NCBI RefSeq assembly: GCF_900091515.1
Contig: NZ_LT607410.1
Location: 4,340,001-4,404,000 of the forward strand
Direction: 5' to 3'
Source of the DNA: Micromonospora purpureochromogenes
GTDB taxonomy: Bacteria; Actinomycetota; Actinomycetes; Mycobacteriales; Micromonosporaceae
Length of the DNA: 64,000 nt
Both the position numbers and the translations under genes were made by a program. Of this stretch, positions 50,011-61,200 are shown piece after piece. The notes under the pieces are model-generated. The model was not told the origin of the DNA. It did not search any database and worked only from the letters and a program-made list of their open reading frames with translations. Position 1 is the stretch's first letter; each line of letters starts with the position of its first letter.

Positions 50011-51725
50011 CTGCCGCGATCGAGCAGGCCGTCGCGGCGCAGGAACGAGCGATCACCGCCGCGGCGCCGTTGTTCGTCCGGGCCTGCCCGGGCGCTGGCA
50101 AGACCCACGTCATCGTCTCCCGGCATCTGCGCGGCCCGTCCGCATCGCTGCGCCATGGCCGGGCGCTGCTCTCCTTCACCCGGGCAGCCGCCGCGCAGAT
50201 GCGCCGCCGCTGTCACCGGGAAGGCCGTCCCGAGGCAGCCGCCTTCCCCCACTACATCGGCACCCTGGACGCCTTCATCTGGGACGTCCTGGTGGTACCG
50301 CACCTGTCGGCAGGCACGCCGCTGCGACTACTCGACTCATGGGACAGAGTCCAGGCCGAGGTGAAACTCGACCGCACAGTGCCGCTGAGCGGGTTCACGT
50401 TTCAGCGTGATCCGGGAGCCGACCAGGACTCGATCCGGCAGGATCTGCTGTCGCGGGAACACAGCCGCCTGATCAGCGGCAGCAACTATCCGTGGGACAC
50501 CTGGGTAAAGGTGGCGCTAGACGTCCGAAAGGCTCAGTATCAGGCTGGCTACGTCACCGGCCATGAAAGCCGGCTGCTTGCGCTGAAGTACCTCGGTGCC
50601 GGGGAGAGCGTCGCCGGCCCGCTGCGTTCACGGTTCGCGGAGATCGTCGTCGACGAGGCACAGGACTGCTCGGTGACCGATCTGGAGATCCTGGAAAGGC
50701 TACGCCGTATCGGCATTCCCCTGGTGGTCGTCGCCGACCCCGACCAGATGATCTACGGGTGGCGCGACGCCGACCTGGTACGGCTGCACGCGCTGAAAGC
50801 CCAGCTCGGGCAGACCCTCGAGCTCAACGGCAACTGGCGCAGCTCCCGGACGGTCTGCCTGCTCGCTGCCACCCTCCGGTCAAGCAATCGGCCGCCCGAC
50901 TCCTCAGTCCGCCCGCCGCGGATTGAGGCACCCGTGCTTCTGCTGCCCACCGCGTTCCCGAGAGGAGGCACGGCGCGGCACGTGCCCACCGGCCGGTCCG
51001 TCGTCGACGTGTTCCTCGATCACGCAGGTACCTATGAAGTCGAGCCGGCGGACTGCCTGATCACCGCGTACAGCCGGACGCACCTGCCGACCAAAAACCG
51101 ACGCCCAGACGGGAATGCCGCGACCATGCTCGCCCATGCCTGGCGCGTCGTACACTCGGCGGCAGCCGACCCGGCTCTCGTCGACGACGCCTGCCGGATC
51201 GGGGCCAGGCTATTGCTGCGGTACTGGTATCCGGACGCCCCGGCTCAGGGAAGCCTGGAAGCACGCTGCACGGCGGCAGGGGTGGAGTTCGGCGACATCG
51301 TCCGGCGCGCGTACGGGTTCCTTTCCGCGTTGACGCAGCCGCACGCAGCCTGGTCGAAGGACGTGAACGCAACGCTCAAGAGCCGGGCCCGGCCGCCCGG
51401 GGCGATACCGCGGAGCGTGGTCGGCCAGTTACGCGGCACACCGGAAAACATGCGCGCCGCGGTCGCTACGCCCGTGTCGTTCCGGTCCGACAACATCCAT
51501 CAGGTCAAAGGTGATGAGCACCCAGGCGTGTTGCTGCTGGTACCCGACGACGACGCGAACCTCCGTTGGATCAGCGGAGACCCGGCTGCGGACGAACTGC
51601 TGCGTAACTGGTACGTGGCGGTCACCCGGGCGCAGCGGCTGATCGCGGTGGGCATCCAGCAGGACCATGTCGATGCCCTCGCTCGACACTTGCACTCGCG
51701 GCAGGTTCCATTCCTGGTCGTATGA
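50007..51725 (+). CDS. gajB: GajB-like UvrD-family helicase (Gabija)
   Basis: 572 residues, start overlapping the gajA stop. Superfamily 1 helicase motifs in order: Walker A ACPGAGKTHVI (26-36), Ia LLSFTRAAAAQMRRR, II VVDEAQDCS, III VVVADPDQMIYGWRDAD, IV-region ELNGNWRSS, V FRSDNIHQVKGDEHPGVLLL, VI NWYVAVTRAQ. The partner helicase of Gabija has this set and associates with the GajA tetramer. Immediately after it lies a solo IS3-type end. No other gene in the operon. Confidence 0.85.
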   Translation: MTAAIEQAVAAQERAITAAAPLFVRACPGAGKTHVIVSRHLRGPSASLRHGRALLSFTRAAAAQMRRRCHREGRPEAAAFPHYIGTLDAFIWDVLVVPHLSAGTPLRLLDSWDRVQAEVKLDRTVPLSGFTFQRDPGADQDSIRQDLLSREHSRLISGSNYPWDTWVKVALDVRKAQYQAGYVTGHESRLLALKYLGAGESVAGPLRSRFAEIVVDEAQDCSVTDLEILERLRRIGIPLVVVADPDQMIYGWRDADLVRLHALKAQLGQTLELNGNWRSSRTVCLLAATLRSSNRPPDSSVRPPRIEAPVLLLPTAFPRGGTARHVPTGRSVVDVFLDHAGTYEVEPADCLITAYSRTHLPTKNRRPDGNAATMLAHAWRVVHSAAADPALVDDACRIGARLLLRYWYPDAPAQGSLEARCTAAGVEFGDIVRRAYGFLSALTQPHAAWSKDVNATLKSRARPPGAIPRSVVGQLRGTPENMRAAVATPVSFRSDNIHQVKGDEHPGVLLLVPDDDANLRWISGDPAADELLRNWYVAVTRAQRLIAVGIQQDHVDALARHLHSRQVPFLVV

Positions 51726-52044
51726 TCGGGCCAAGCGTGCCAACTGGTGCACGGCCGGGGTGAGTGAACCGCCCTGGGTTCTGTGGAGACCTTGTCCGGA
51801 GCCCGGACATCGCGACCGCCGGGCCTGCGAGAACCACCACCTTTTTCCTGAGTTGGCGGGCGCAGTTCGCCGGTCGTCGGTGAGCGGTAGGTGTCCGTGC
51901 TTCATCGGCCATCCAGAGCGGTCCGGGTCCAGGGGTGGATAGCCCCCGGCCGCTGCCGGAGGCGGGTCTGGGTCGTAGGACAGGAGGCCCTACCCGCCGA
52001 GGGCGTCGTCCCGTCGGTCGCCGGTTAAACGCCCTACGAGTAGG
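51726..52044. other. Gap between convergent defence operons
   Basis: Contains a solo IS3-type inverted repeat at 51765 and no gene. The remainder is G+C-rich without protein character. Confidence 0.45.
51765..51794 (+). repeat. Solo terminal repeat of the IS3 family found at 11286
   Basis: TGAACCGCCCTGGGTTCTGT then GGAGACCT: differs in one base over the first 28 from the right end of the intact element (read inward from 12610). No transposase follows. Confidence 0.8.
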
Positions 52045-54153
52045 TCACTGAATGTAAGTGAAAGTCGAAGGCTCGTTAACTAAAGCCCCGGCACCGTGAA
52101 GATCCGCGAGCCGGGCCGCCAGAGTTGCGATGGCCAGCCGCTCGGGCAGGGCGCTGTTGAACTTCAGGCCGGCTAGCGCCTTCGGACTTACATCCGGAAG
52201 GCTCGGATGCTCGGCGGCGTCCGCAAGCCCTTCTAGCCATTCCTGGCGTGTGACGTCCCTGCGCAGCCGTAGATAGGTGTCGCGATGGTCCTGTACCGGA
52301 TCCGCGACGCGGCTCAGCGTGCTGGCCAGCGTGGCGTTGGCCCGGTATCCGGCCCAGGTCCACCACCGCAGGTCACCGGACGGCGTTTGCGTGACGACGG
52401 TGCCCTTTCGGGCAACAGTATGAGCGTCTCTTTCGCGAAGCTCAGCAAGACGACTTTCGGCTCGCCGTGTCATCTGCACCGATGGCTGTTCGCCGAGTAG
52501 CACCTGCCTCATGGCCTGCGTCAGCGTGAACGACAGGCCAGAGATCTCACCAGCCGTCCAACGTGCTTTACCGCCGCTGTCGACCGGTTCGACGAAGCAG
52601 CGCCGGCGAGTCCAGTCGATGTAGGTCACCTGCCAGCTGCGGCCGCCGAGAAGCAACCGCCGGGGACCGGTGACTTTCTCGACGAGGAGGCTTGGGTCGA
52701 TCCTGCCCAATTCGGTACGCCCCGCCAGAACTGTGAATTCCGGTGCCGCAGTGAACACGGAGGTCATTCCCATGAAATGCCGGCGGCCGAAGCGCAGTTC
52801 CGCTTCCGCACCGATGAAGAGCATCCCGTCATCGGACTCGAGGTAGCCGTGCTCCACCAAGTGCCGGACGATGACGGCGGAGCGCCCGGTGAACGGTTCC
52901 AGACCGTTCCACGAATCGGGCCAGGTCTGGCCGCCGACCCGGTGTTCTTGCAGTGCCAAGGCGAGGACCTGTTGAGCGACGATGTGCCGCGGCTCGGGCG
53001 GCACGACGATCGGCTCAACCCAACCGCGAGACCACAAGGTGAGCAGTCCCGCAGCATGCAACAGTGAAGCGCCGTCAAGAGTGAGGAACAGGCAGTTGCG
53101 TGTCGTGTCGGCGCGGCGGCCGGTTCTTCCTAGCCGTTGCAGGAAGGCAGCGACTGTCTGCGGCGCGTCGATCTGAATCACCCGGTCCAAGTCGCCGACG
53201 TCGATGCCGAGTTCCAGGGTGCTGGTGGAGACGACGACACAGTCGCGGCCCTCAGCAAACGCTAACTCGGATCGCCGCCGTTCCGCTGTTGACAACGAAG
53301 CGTGAGACAGGAACGTGGTGACGCCGGCGGAGCGCAGCAGGGCACCCAGTTCCTCGACCTGCTGCCTCGACTCGCAGAACACCAGTCGTTTCTCGCCGCG
53401 GTGCAGGCTCGCGATGACCTTGGCAGCATTGTGTAGGGATCCGACGTAATCCAGCTCGATGTCCCCGGGTGGCACTTTCCGTGAAGTCGAGATGTCCGGC
53501 GATGGGGCGACCACCACTCCGGTACGCGTTCCCCAGCCCGAGCCCTGCAACCAGCTCAGCAGCTCATCGGGGTTTCCGACGGTGGCCGACAACCCGATCC
53601 GCTGGATCGGGCGGCCGGTGATGCGGGTCAGTCGTTCGGTGACTGCGAGCAGATGCCAGCCCCGATCGTCGCCGGCGAAAGCATGCACCTCGTCGACGAC
53701 GAGGGCGCGCACGTCGCGGAAGAACATGTGATGGTCGACGTTCGCGCTAACCAGCATTGCTTCGAGGGATTCCGGTGTGGTCAGCAGGATGTCCGGCCGG
53801 TCCGCCAGGATCCGGCGGCGGGTAGCGGCGGTGACGTCGCCGTGCCAGAGTTCGGCACGACGCCCTAGCCACTCGGCGTACCGGTGCAGGCGCGGGGTGA
53901 GATTGTTGAGCAGCGCCTTGAGCGGGCACACGTAGAGCACGGTGGTGCCGGTCCAGCCTTCAGCCGCCATCCGCGATAGCAGCGGGAACATCGCTGCTTC
54001 GGTTTTCCCGCTCGCCGTTGCGGCCAGCAGGATCGCATCCTGCCCGGTGAGCAGTGGTTCGATGGCCTGCCGTTGCAGATCGCGGAGCCGGGGCCAACCG
54101 AGCGTGTTGACGATGTGGTGAACCAGCACCGGATGCAGCTGTTCGGTCGTCAA
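52045..54153 (-). CDS. brxHI: BREX DEAD/DEAH-box helicase BrxHI
   Basis: 702 residues; its ATG overlaps the brxD stop (ATGA). An Lhr-like superfamily 2 helicase: LRDLQRQAIEPLL Q-like motif, Walker A ATASGKTEAAM (44-54), Ib TTPESLEAML, DEVH box (LVVDEVHAFAGD), SATVGNPDELLSWL (III), STLELGIDVGDLDRVIQID (V), QRLGRTGRRADTTRN (VI), then a long C-terminal region with FGRRHFMGMTSVFTAAPEF and WQVTYIDWTRRRCFVEPV. This is the usual last gene of BREX type 2/3 operons. Confidence 0.9.
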   Translation of the reverse strand: MTTEQLHPVLVHHIVNTLGWPRLRDLQRQAIEPLLTGQDAILLAATASGKTEAAMFPLLSRMAAEGWTGTTVLYVCPLKALLNNLTPRLHRYAEWLGRRAELWHGDVTAATRRRILADRPDILLTTPESLEAMLVSANVDHHMFFRDVRALVVDEVHAFAGDDRGWHLLAVTERLTRITGRPIQRIGLSATVGNPDELLSWLQGSGWGTRTGVVVAPSPDISTSRKVPPGDIELDYVGSLHNAAKVIASLHRGEKRLVFCESRQQVEELGALLRSAGVTTFLSHASLSTAERRRSELAFAEGRDCVVVSTSTLELGIDVGDLDRVIQIDAPQTVAAFLQRLGRTGRRADTTRNCLFLTLDGASLLHAAGLLTLWSRGWVEPIVVPPEPRHIVAQQVLALALQEHRVGGQTWPDSWNGLEPFTGRSAVIVRHLVEHGYLESDDGMLFIGAEAELRFGRRHFMGMTSVFTAAPEFTVLAGRTELGRIDPSLLVEKVTGPRRLLLGGRSWQVTYIDWTRRRCFVEPVDSGGKARWTAGEISGLSFTLTQAMRQVLLGEQPSVQMTRRAESRLAELRERDAHTVARKGTVVTQTPSGDLRWWTWAGYRANATLASTLSRVADPVQDHRDTYLRLRRDVTRQEWLEGLADAAEHPSLPDVSPKALAGLKFNSALPERLAIATLAARLADLHGAGALVNEPSTFTYIQ

Positions 54154-55466
54154 AGGTCAAGCTCGATCTCGTTGGCGCGCATGGCATTGCGTTCAATGTC
54201 GGTGAGCTCGGTTCCTGAAACGGTGAGTTTGAAGTGCTGACGCGGGTCGAAGTCGGGGTGCAATTCCACCGGGTCGAGGACACCGGCGACCAGCTTCTTC
54301 AGGAAGAGCCGCGGGACGATGCCGACCTTGCCGCCGAGCTCCCCGGCAAGGGCCCGGCCGAGGTCGGCCAGGTACGTGTCGTCCACCAGCCGCAGTACCC
54401 GGTCCTTGGCTTCCGAGCCGTCTGCATAGAGGTCACGTACGCGAGCGCCGAGTTCGGTGAGCGAGTCGAGCGTGAATCCCGGTAGGCGCAGCTGAACCGC
54501 TCGGGGGTTGTCGAAGCGAGGGTCGTCCGGGAAGTCGGTGGCGAGCCGCTGGGCCAGAGGCGCGAGTCGGGAGATCCCCTGCGGTCCGTCAAAAAACGCT
54601 GGCGTTCCCGTGATGACCAGGTACAGCCCGGGAAAACGGCCCGAGTGCACCTCGTCGACGAGTTGGCGCAGCGAGTTGAGTGCCTTGTCGCGAGCGTCAG
54701 ACCGTACTCGTTGCAACGTCTCGACCTCGTCGAGCACGAGCAGCAGTCCCGGATAGCCGCAGTCACGCAGCACAACGAGCATGCCCTGCAGGAAGCCGAG
54801 TGCGCCGAAATGATCGAGGTCGCCACGGACGCCCGCATGCTTACGGGCAACGGCGGACACATGTGGCTGACCGCCGAGCCAGGCCAGCACGGCATCGGCG
54901 CCGGCCGCGTCACCTGCGGCGAGCGCGGCCCGGTACCCGCGCAGGGCGGTGGCGAACATCGGAGCGGTACGGCCGACCACCGCAAGCCGTTGGGTCAGCA
55001 GCCGGTCAACGGCCGTGTCCACGGCTGACTGGTCCTCCAGGTCGACGTCGCCTGCGGCGGCCGCGTCGTCTTCCAGCGCGTAGAACCAGGCGTCGATGAT
55101 CGAGCGCAGGGCGCTGGCTGGGAACGTCGCAGTGGACAGCCGCTCGATGACCCTGCGGTAGACGGTCTCGAGCCGGTGCAGCGGGGTTTCGTTTTCCGAG
55201 ATCTGGACCTCGGCCGTGGCAAAGTTGGCACTTTTGGCCTGTTCGGCAAGCCAGCGTGCGAAGAAGGTCTTGCCGGATCCGTATTCACCACGAACGGCCT
55301 TGAAGACGGCGCCCCCGACGGCGGCCGCGTCGATCTCCTCGCGCAACGCCGGGCCGAACCGGTCCAGGCCCACCGCCAGCAGGTCGAGACCTGCCTCCGG
55401 TACGACGCCACGGCGCAGCGCGTCGATTACCTGGCGACGGCGTACCGTGCTGATCGCCGCAATCAT
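54150..55466 (-). CDS. brxD: BREX ATP-binding protein BrxD
   Basis: 438 residues; start overlaps the pglZ stop (ATGA). AAA-type ATPase: RQVIDALRRGVVPEAGLDLL at the N-terminus, Walker A GEYGSGKTFF (60-69), HRLETVYRRVIERLS, Walker B LLLVLDEVETLQRV, sensor-like LYLVITGTPAFFDGPQGISR. It ends with a small conserved tail (MRANEIELDL). Matches the DUF2791 (BrxD) family in order and length. With BrxHI it replaces the type 1 helicase and is needed for phage exclusion together with the other subunits. Confidence 0.9.
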   Translation of the reverse strand: MIAAISTVRRRQVIDALRRGVVPEAGLDLLAVGLDRFGPALREEIDAAAVGGAVFKAVRGEYGSGKTFFARWLAEQAKSANFATAEVQISENETPLHRLETVYRRVIERLSTATFPASALRSIIDAWFYALEDDAAAAGDVDLEDQSAVDTAVDRLLTQRLAVVGRTAPMFATALRGYRAALAAGDAAGADAVLAWLGGQPHVSAVARKHAGVRGDLDHFGALGFLQGMLVVLRDCGYPGLLLVLDEVETLQRVRSDARDKALNSLRQLVDEVHSGRFPGLYLVITGTPAFFDGPQGISRLAPLAQRLATDFPDDPRFDNPRAVQLRLPGFTLDSLTELGARVRDLYADGSEAKDRVLRLVDDTYLADLGRALAGELGGKVGIVPRLFLKKLVAGVLDPVELHPDFDPRQHFKLTVSGTELTDIERNAMRANEIELDL

Positions 55467-58204
55467 CGGATGCTCCCCGACACACCGAACTGCTGTCGCA
55501 GCAGGGCGAGGTCGAGCCGAGCGGTCCGCCCGTCATCGATGATCGACAGCACGGCGAAGTTGTCCACGTTGAAGATCCGCTGCAGGGTGGTCACGAACCC
55601 GCCCGCCCGTGTGGCGGTCTCGCCGGCACCCTGTGCCACCAGGACTACCGGCAGTGTTCCGTTCGCCCGCAACAGCGCGGAAAGCGCACCACGAACCTTG
55701 GCGATCGGCACCTTGCGAGGGGTGAGTGCGTGCTGGGCGCGGAACATCTCCGAGGCAAGCACCGCTTCCACCAGGTCGGGGGCCGCCTGCGTGGGCTCGG
55801 AAGCGGTGAGGTCGAAGAGGGCCTCACCCTGCTCGTGCGCCCGGCGGCTTGGCTTACGTGCCTTTTCCGGTACCGCGGCGAGCGGCAGCTCGGCTGACGG
55901 CGACGGCGAGGTAGACGCGTTCCACCAGGTCGGCTCCTGGGTGCCGAGCGGACGCCAGGCCGGTGGCGCAGTCGCTCCGAGCGGCAACAGTGCGATGACT
56001 GGCACGGTCACCTCGGCAAGCGAGGCGCCGCCGTGATAGCCGGCCCGGCGGGGAAGGTACCGCAAACCTTCGTCCCAGATTGCCACGATCCGATTGTCGC
56101 CGTCGAGCACCCGGGGACCGCTCAGCTCAACCTCACCGTCGCTCGCAACTGCGGCGTCGAGCCGGTGCCGGGCCGAGGCCGGGTCCGTTGACGCGCGCAA
56201 CTGCCCGCCGCGTTCCAGCACGTGCCCGTGGTCGCTGGTCAGAATGACCGCCCGTCCTTGATAGCTCGCGTGCTCGAGCAGCGTACGCAGGACACCCAGT
56301 TGATTGAGCCGCCAGCCTGCGTCAGCACTCTCCCGGCCGTGGTCCAGAGCGTCGTCGATGGTATTGATCACGACGCCGACGATGGTGTCGGGTTCGCTGA
56401 GCGCAGCGACCAGGTCGGCGTTCAGCACTCCCCCTGCGTCCCCGTACAGGTTGTTCTTGTGGAAGAGGCGAGCCGTGCGTCCATTCCAGAGCTGATGCTG
56501 TTCGAAAGCGGCGCGCTCGTCGTCCTGGTTGCCGCGCCGCAGCAATCCGGTGAACAGCGAGGTACGCGAAACCGCCGTAACCGACGGGATGCCGGAGACC
56601 ACCCCGCGCCGACGGGCTCCGCCGGCCGCCCGTGCACCTGCCGGGTCGTACTCCTGCCAGCCGTTGCCGGTCAGTTCCGCAGTAAGTTCGTTGGCCGCTG
56701 CGGCAGTCATCCCGTCCAGGACAACCAGGAGCACGCCGCGGTCCCCGTCACGAACCACGGGTTCGACGACCTTGCCGAGGATCGACTCTACGGTCCAAGC
56801 CCCGGCAGGGTGTCTTACCCAGCGCGCCAGAACCTCAGCGAAGGCGCTGTCCAACGCTTTCCGCCGTACGCGCACCCGCTCGTCCAGCACCCGGTAGGTC
56901 CGGGCAAGGTCGGTGTGCGCGTCGTCGCCGGCCCATACGTGCTCAAGCGCAGTGTCGACCCAAGACCATTCGGCGATCTGCGCATCGATCGCCTCGCCGG
57001 TGTCGGCAAAGGAGCGCGGCGGGGTGTTGAGCCACCGCAGGAGCCGGACCGCCATCTCGGCCCGTTGCACGCGGTGCCGGTAGCGTCCGGCCAACATGTG
57101 CCCGGCAAGCCGCTGAGCGGCTGCCTCGGCAGTTGACACTGCGGCCTGCGTACCGCCCAGTGCCTGATCCAACGCATGTGCGACGGCGGCAAGTGCGCGA
57201 TCGAAGCCGGTCGGGAGGACGCTGCTGTGCTCCGCGGCGGCATGCGCGGAGAACATTGTCAGCAGGTCCTCGGCGCGTTCCAGCACCTGCTGCGGGGTCA
57301 GCTCGCGCTCAGCGAGCGGTCGGTCGCTGCCGTTGAACAGGCCGATCGTGATGTCCTGCGCGGCCGCCCCGTAGGCGCGCATCGCGGCCGGGTCGAGGTG
57401 CGCGGCACCCGCGTACTGTTCGACACGTCCTTGAGCTCGTTGGTCCGCGTTATTCGGGTCAGCCCAGAGCGTGGCACAGAGCAGGCCGAGCGGCAGCAGA
57501 TCGGCGATGTGATCGGTCTCGGCCAGCAGGCCGAGCATCCGGCCGGTGGGACCGAACGTCTCGCCGAGCCAGGTCAGTAGGCCGAACCGTTCGGCGTCGG
57601 TGAGCCGATCGAGGTCCTGACGAGCTGTTGGCAGGGCGCTCCACCGCAACAGCACCGCGTCATCGAGATCATCCGGCTCGACGTTGAGGCGGCGCAGACC
57701 GAGCCGTTCGACGGTGAGATGACGCAACGCCAGGTCGCGCTGCAGCACCGTCCCGGCCAGCGGCGGCCAACCTTTCGCCGGTGTGGCCTCCAAGAGGGCC
57801 GGGCCGGCCCAGCGCAGCTCCGCCAAGCGAGGATCGATCCGCTGGGCGCCGAAGGAATCCGCGATGATGGCCCACGGCTCCATCCGGAACACCGACCGGT
57901 GCACGACTCGGCTGAGCAGGCCGGTGCCGAGCATCTCTTCCGGCACCGGCGTGAGGATCACCGCGGGCATCGTGCGCTTTGCGACGAGCTGCTCCCAGAT
58001 CGCCAGTACGGACTCCGCCCCGACCACCTCGAACTCGATGCCGGTCCGGGTGACCATTACCGGTTCATAAGGCCAGTGCGCAGCCGCTGCCACTAGGATG
58101 ATCGGCGCGGGCGTCAACGGCCGATCCTGCAAGATTTTGGTAATCCGCTGTGCCAGCGCGGCCGGATTGACCGTTAGCGTCAGCGGAGCACCGTCGGTGA
58201 TCAT
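55463..58204 (-). CDS. pglZ: BREX type 2 alkaline-phosphatase-superfamily protein PglZ
   Basis: 913 residues from the ATG at 58204, overlapping the pglY stop by one base (TGATG). The open frame extends upstream inside pglY but is not coding. N-terminal region ALAQRITKILQDRPLTPAPI, YEPVMVTRTGIEFEVVGAES; the alkaline-phosphatase core has the metal/nucleophile site LLVVLDGMTAAAANELTAE and the late metal ligands VILTSDHGHVLERGGQL. Type 2 PglZ length is about 900-980 aa, so it is complete. PglZ is the core, universally conserved BREX protein. Confidence 0.92.
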   Translation of the reverse strand: MITDGAPLTLTVNPAALAQRITKILQDRPLTPAPIILVAAAAHWPYEPVMVTRTGIEFEVVGAESVLAIWEQLVAKRTMPAVILTPVPEEMLGTGLLSRVVHRSVFRMEPWAIIADSFGAQRIDPRLAELRWAGPALLEATPAKGWPPLAGTVLQRDLALRHLTVERLGLRRLNVEPDDLDDAVLLRWSALPTARQDLDRLTDAERFGLLTWLGETFGPTGRMLGLLAETDHIADLLPLGLLCATLWADPNNADQRAQGRVEQYAGAAHLDPAAMRAYGAAAQDITIGLFNGSDRPLAERELTPQQVLERAEDLLTMFSAHAAAEHSSVLPTGFDRALAAVAHALDQALGGTQAAVSTAEAAAQRLAGHMLAGRYRHRVQRAEMAVRLLRWLNTPPRSFADTGEAIDAQIAEWSWVDTALEHVWAGDDAHTDLARTYRVLDERVRVRRKALDSAFAEVLARWVRHPAGAWTVESILGKVVEPVVRDGDRGVLLVVLDGMTAAAANELTAELTGNGWQEYDPAGARAAGGARRRGVVSGIPSVTAVSRTSLFTGLLRRGNQDDERAAFEQHQLWNGRTARLFHKNNLYGDAGGVLNADLVAALSEPDTIVGVVINTIDDALDHGRESADAGWRLNQLGVLRTLLEHASYQGRAVILTSDHGHVLERGGQLRASTDPASARHRLDAAVASDGEVELSGPRVLDGDNRIVAIWDEGLRYLPRRAGYHGGASLAEVTVPVIALLPLGATAPPAWRPLGTQEPTWWNASTSPSPSAELPLAAVPEKARKPSRRAHEQGEALFDLTASEPTQAAPDLVEAVLASEMFRAQHALTPRKVPIAKVRGALSALLRANGTLPVVLVAQGAGETATRAGGFVTTLQRIFNVDNFAVLSIIDDGRTARLDLALLRQQFGVSGSIR

Positions 58205-61200
58205 CACGGCAGAATCCGCCAGTTGATCTCCACCCGCTGCCTGGGGTGTTGCTGGACGGCCGCGCGCAGTTCGGCGAGTGCGTCCTCTAGGTCTGCTGCC
58301 GGCACCAGGTCCCGACCTGCGGGAAGCGACTTCTGCGGAGGCAGCGGCGGCGGGTCTATGGGCTTCTGGCGTTTGGTGGTCCGGCGCAGCAGGTCGGTCG
58401 CCCGACTGCGGCACCGGCGCAGCACCGGGATCAACGGCGTGGTGAGCTCGTCGTCCTGCGCGGCCCGCCGAAGGTCTGCGAAGATCTCCTCGGCTTCCGC
58501 GCGCCACTGCTCATCCAGATCGGCGATCAGGTCGAGGGTGTCCCAGTCGGTCAAGCTCAGCGCCCCGCTTACCTCCCGGGCGCTGCGGATGCTCGTGCCA
58601 ACCCGCTCGGCCGGGCCACCCAGGTCGGCGTGGGCGAGCTGGCGCACGATCTCCACATTGTTGTGTCGGGAATCGAGGCCGTCGAGTAGGTCGGCGGCCA
58701 CCTGGGCGGTGTGCAGGCGCCCGGTAGTGGCGCGCGTGTCGAGCCCCAGCCGCTCCTGGTGGCGTTCCAGCAGGTCGACCAGGTCACGTGCCGCGCTGCG
58801 ATAGTTGCGGGACTGCTTCGACAGGTCCTGCACGAAGAGCGCGACGAGGCGGCCCCGGGGCAGCACCGGCGGCATGAACCCGAACAGGTGCATAGCCCGA
58901 TCCCGAGCGTTCTTCCAATCCTCCTCCTCCGGGCGCTCCGGGGTGCGCAGGGTCATGTCCTCGGTGATCGCACTCAGCTCCGGCTGCGGGGTGAGCACGG
59001 CACCGTGCCGCATCCAGGTCCGATCCGTCTGCTCCGCAAAGACGGCCAGCACCAGCCGGGCGACAAGCGGGTCGAGGCCTTGCGGTTGCGGGTCGTCGAG
59101 CCACTCGAAGAGTCGCTTGGCAGGCAGGTCGCCGGTGATGCCCTCCTGTCCGGCTTTGCGGTGGAAATGCTCGACCCAGTGCCGGCCAAGGACAAAGGGT
59201 GCCTCATGCATCTCGCCGAGCCGGAGCGGGTTGGCGATCCGGCGCATGACCTGCCGGTCCTTGCGCTCCACCTCGACCCGGTTGTCGCTGTCCTCGACCG
59301 CTCGGCGCACCCAGTCAAACACGGTGCGGAGTTCAGCGGACTTCAGCGCCTCGCCCTTGCGGTCCGGGTCGAAGTCGGGATGCGCGGGGAACTGCCGCTG
59401 CAGGACCTGATCGGCGATGCTACGCAGAGCGTCGTTCAAGCGGGCACCGACCGGCAAGGTCAGCGGCGGGCCGCCAGCCAGGTTGATCAGATGTTCATCG
59501 TACGTGGTGAGCACATCCGCCGACTTCTTGGCGGCCAGACCGTACGCCTGCCGCAGCACGCCCCGCATCGCGAGCATGAGCGCGTCACGCTGGCTGGTCA
59601 GTGCCGCGTGCGCACGTCGCCGGTCGTCCTCGCTCAGGTGCTTGGCGTGCGACTCGAAGCGTTGCCCGCTGAGCAGCGAATCCAGGATCACCAGGCGGCC
59701 CAGGTCGGTCTGCCGGCTTCCGGTCAGGGTGGCCGGAATCCAGCACACCGTCTGGTCGGCAAAGTCGATCTCGCCCACCCGGGCCCGGTCGTCGGTGGGC
59801 TGGTACAGCTTGTCGTCGAACGGATAGTCGATCACCAGCCGCCAGGCGTCCGCGGTGAACGGGTGGAAGCTCTCATCGCGCAACTCAGCCTTGTCACGGA
59901 TGTTGCCGAAGACGACCTCGAGCGAGCGCTTGCTGCCCCGCCACACGACATGAGCCAGATCGACGTACTGGTCGGTGACAGTGACGCCGAGCTCTTCCCA
60001 GAGCAACCGCTTCACCATCGCCTTGCGGGCGCCGAAGCCCTGGCTGTCGAAGTGCCGGGCAGAGCTGATCACGCTGTCGACGTCGATGCCGACCAGTTCA
60101 AGGCGGACCGACGGGTTGTCACCGTCGCTGACCTTGATCTCGCCGAATCGCTCGGCCCAGCGCTGCAACTTGGCCTGGACCACGCCGACCTCATTGCCGG
60201 AGATCCGAGTGACGAAGCTGCCGTGGTTGAGCGCCGATAGCTTGCGCGGTGTCAGGTCCCGCAAGGCAGGGACGGACGGCGCGAGCGCAGATAGCAGGAG
60301 AGTCTTGATCAGCCGGTCGTCGGCTTGAAAGGCTCGCATCCGTACGCTCTTGTCCGGTGGCAGCTGGCCGCCCAGCCGCACCACTTCCAGATCCTCGTCG
60401 GTAACGCCGCTGGTCTCCAGCAGGTAGGGCCGCAGCTTGCCCTGGTACAGCTTCTGCGCGGTCTCGAACTCGGCCTTCAGCTTCTCTGTGAACGGCTGGT
60501 CGCCGCCGCGGCTGAGCACGTCATAGAGGTCACCGAGCGGGATGAGCTGGCCGAGCCGCAACTCCTCGCGGCGCTCCATCAGCAACTGCCGCATCAGCTT
60601 AAGCGCCGTCCGCGACCGCTGCAGCGCGCTGGAGACATAGACGAGGGTGGAAAGAAAGGCCGGGCTGAACGGGTACGACTGCCGGAACGACTCGAGGTCG
60701 GCGCCGCTGCCGGTGTCGACGCCGAGCAGTGTGTCCCAGACGTCCGCCCGGACCCGCTGCACCTCCTCGAACTTGCGGTTGATCTCATGATCCGCCGGGC
60801 CGCCGTCGCCGCCGACCCGCTTCAACAGCCGCTTGCGGGTGATCTCCGGCAGATTGCGGTCCTCCAGCGTGATCCGGTCGAACCGGCCCTTGGCAAGGTC
60901 CAGAGCATCCTGAAAACCCAACTCGGTTGCCCCGGTGACCCCCTCACCGACGAGTTCCCGCAAATCCCGCTGGCGGGCGATGAACGTGATCACGGGGATC
61001 GGACGGCGGGCATCCGAACCCTCCACGAAGTTCGTGATCTTCTGTACCTCGCGGGCCACGAACCGCTCGTCGCCGATCGAGTTGGCCAACCAGAGGATCA
61101 GTTCGTCGAGGAAGAGCACAAGGGCGTCGTACCCAAGGCTTTTCGCATGGCGGGCGATCTCCGTCAGGCCCCGGTCCAGGGCGACGAAGCCCTCCGCGTC

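Noticed and set aside
48136..51725. PARIS or a Septu-like system
   Set aside because: The second gene is a complete UvrD-type helicase and the first has ATPase plus TOPRIM in one chain, the Gabija arrangement; PARIS and Septu partners look different.
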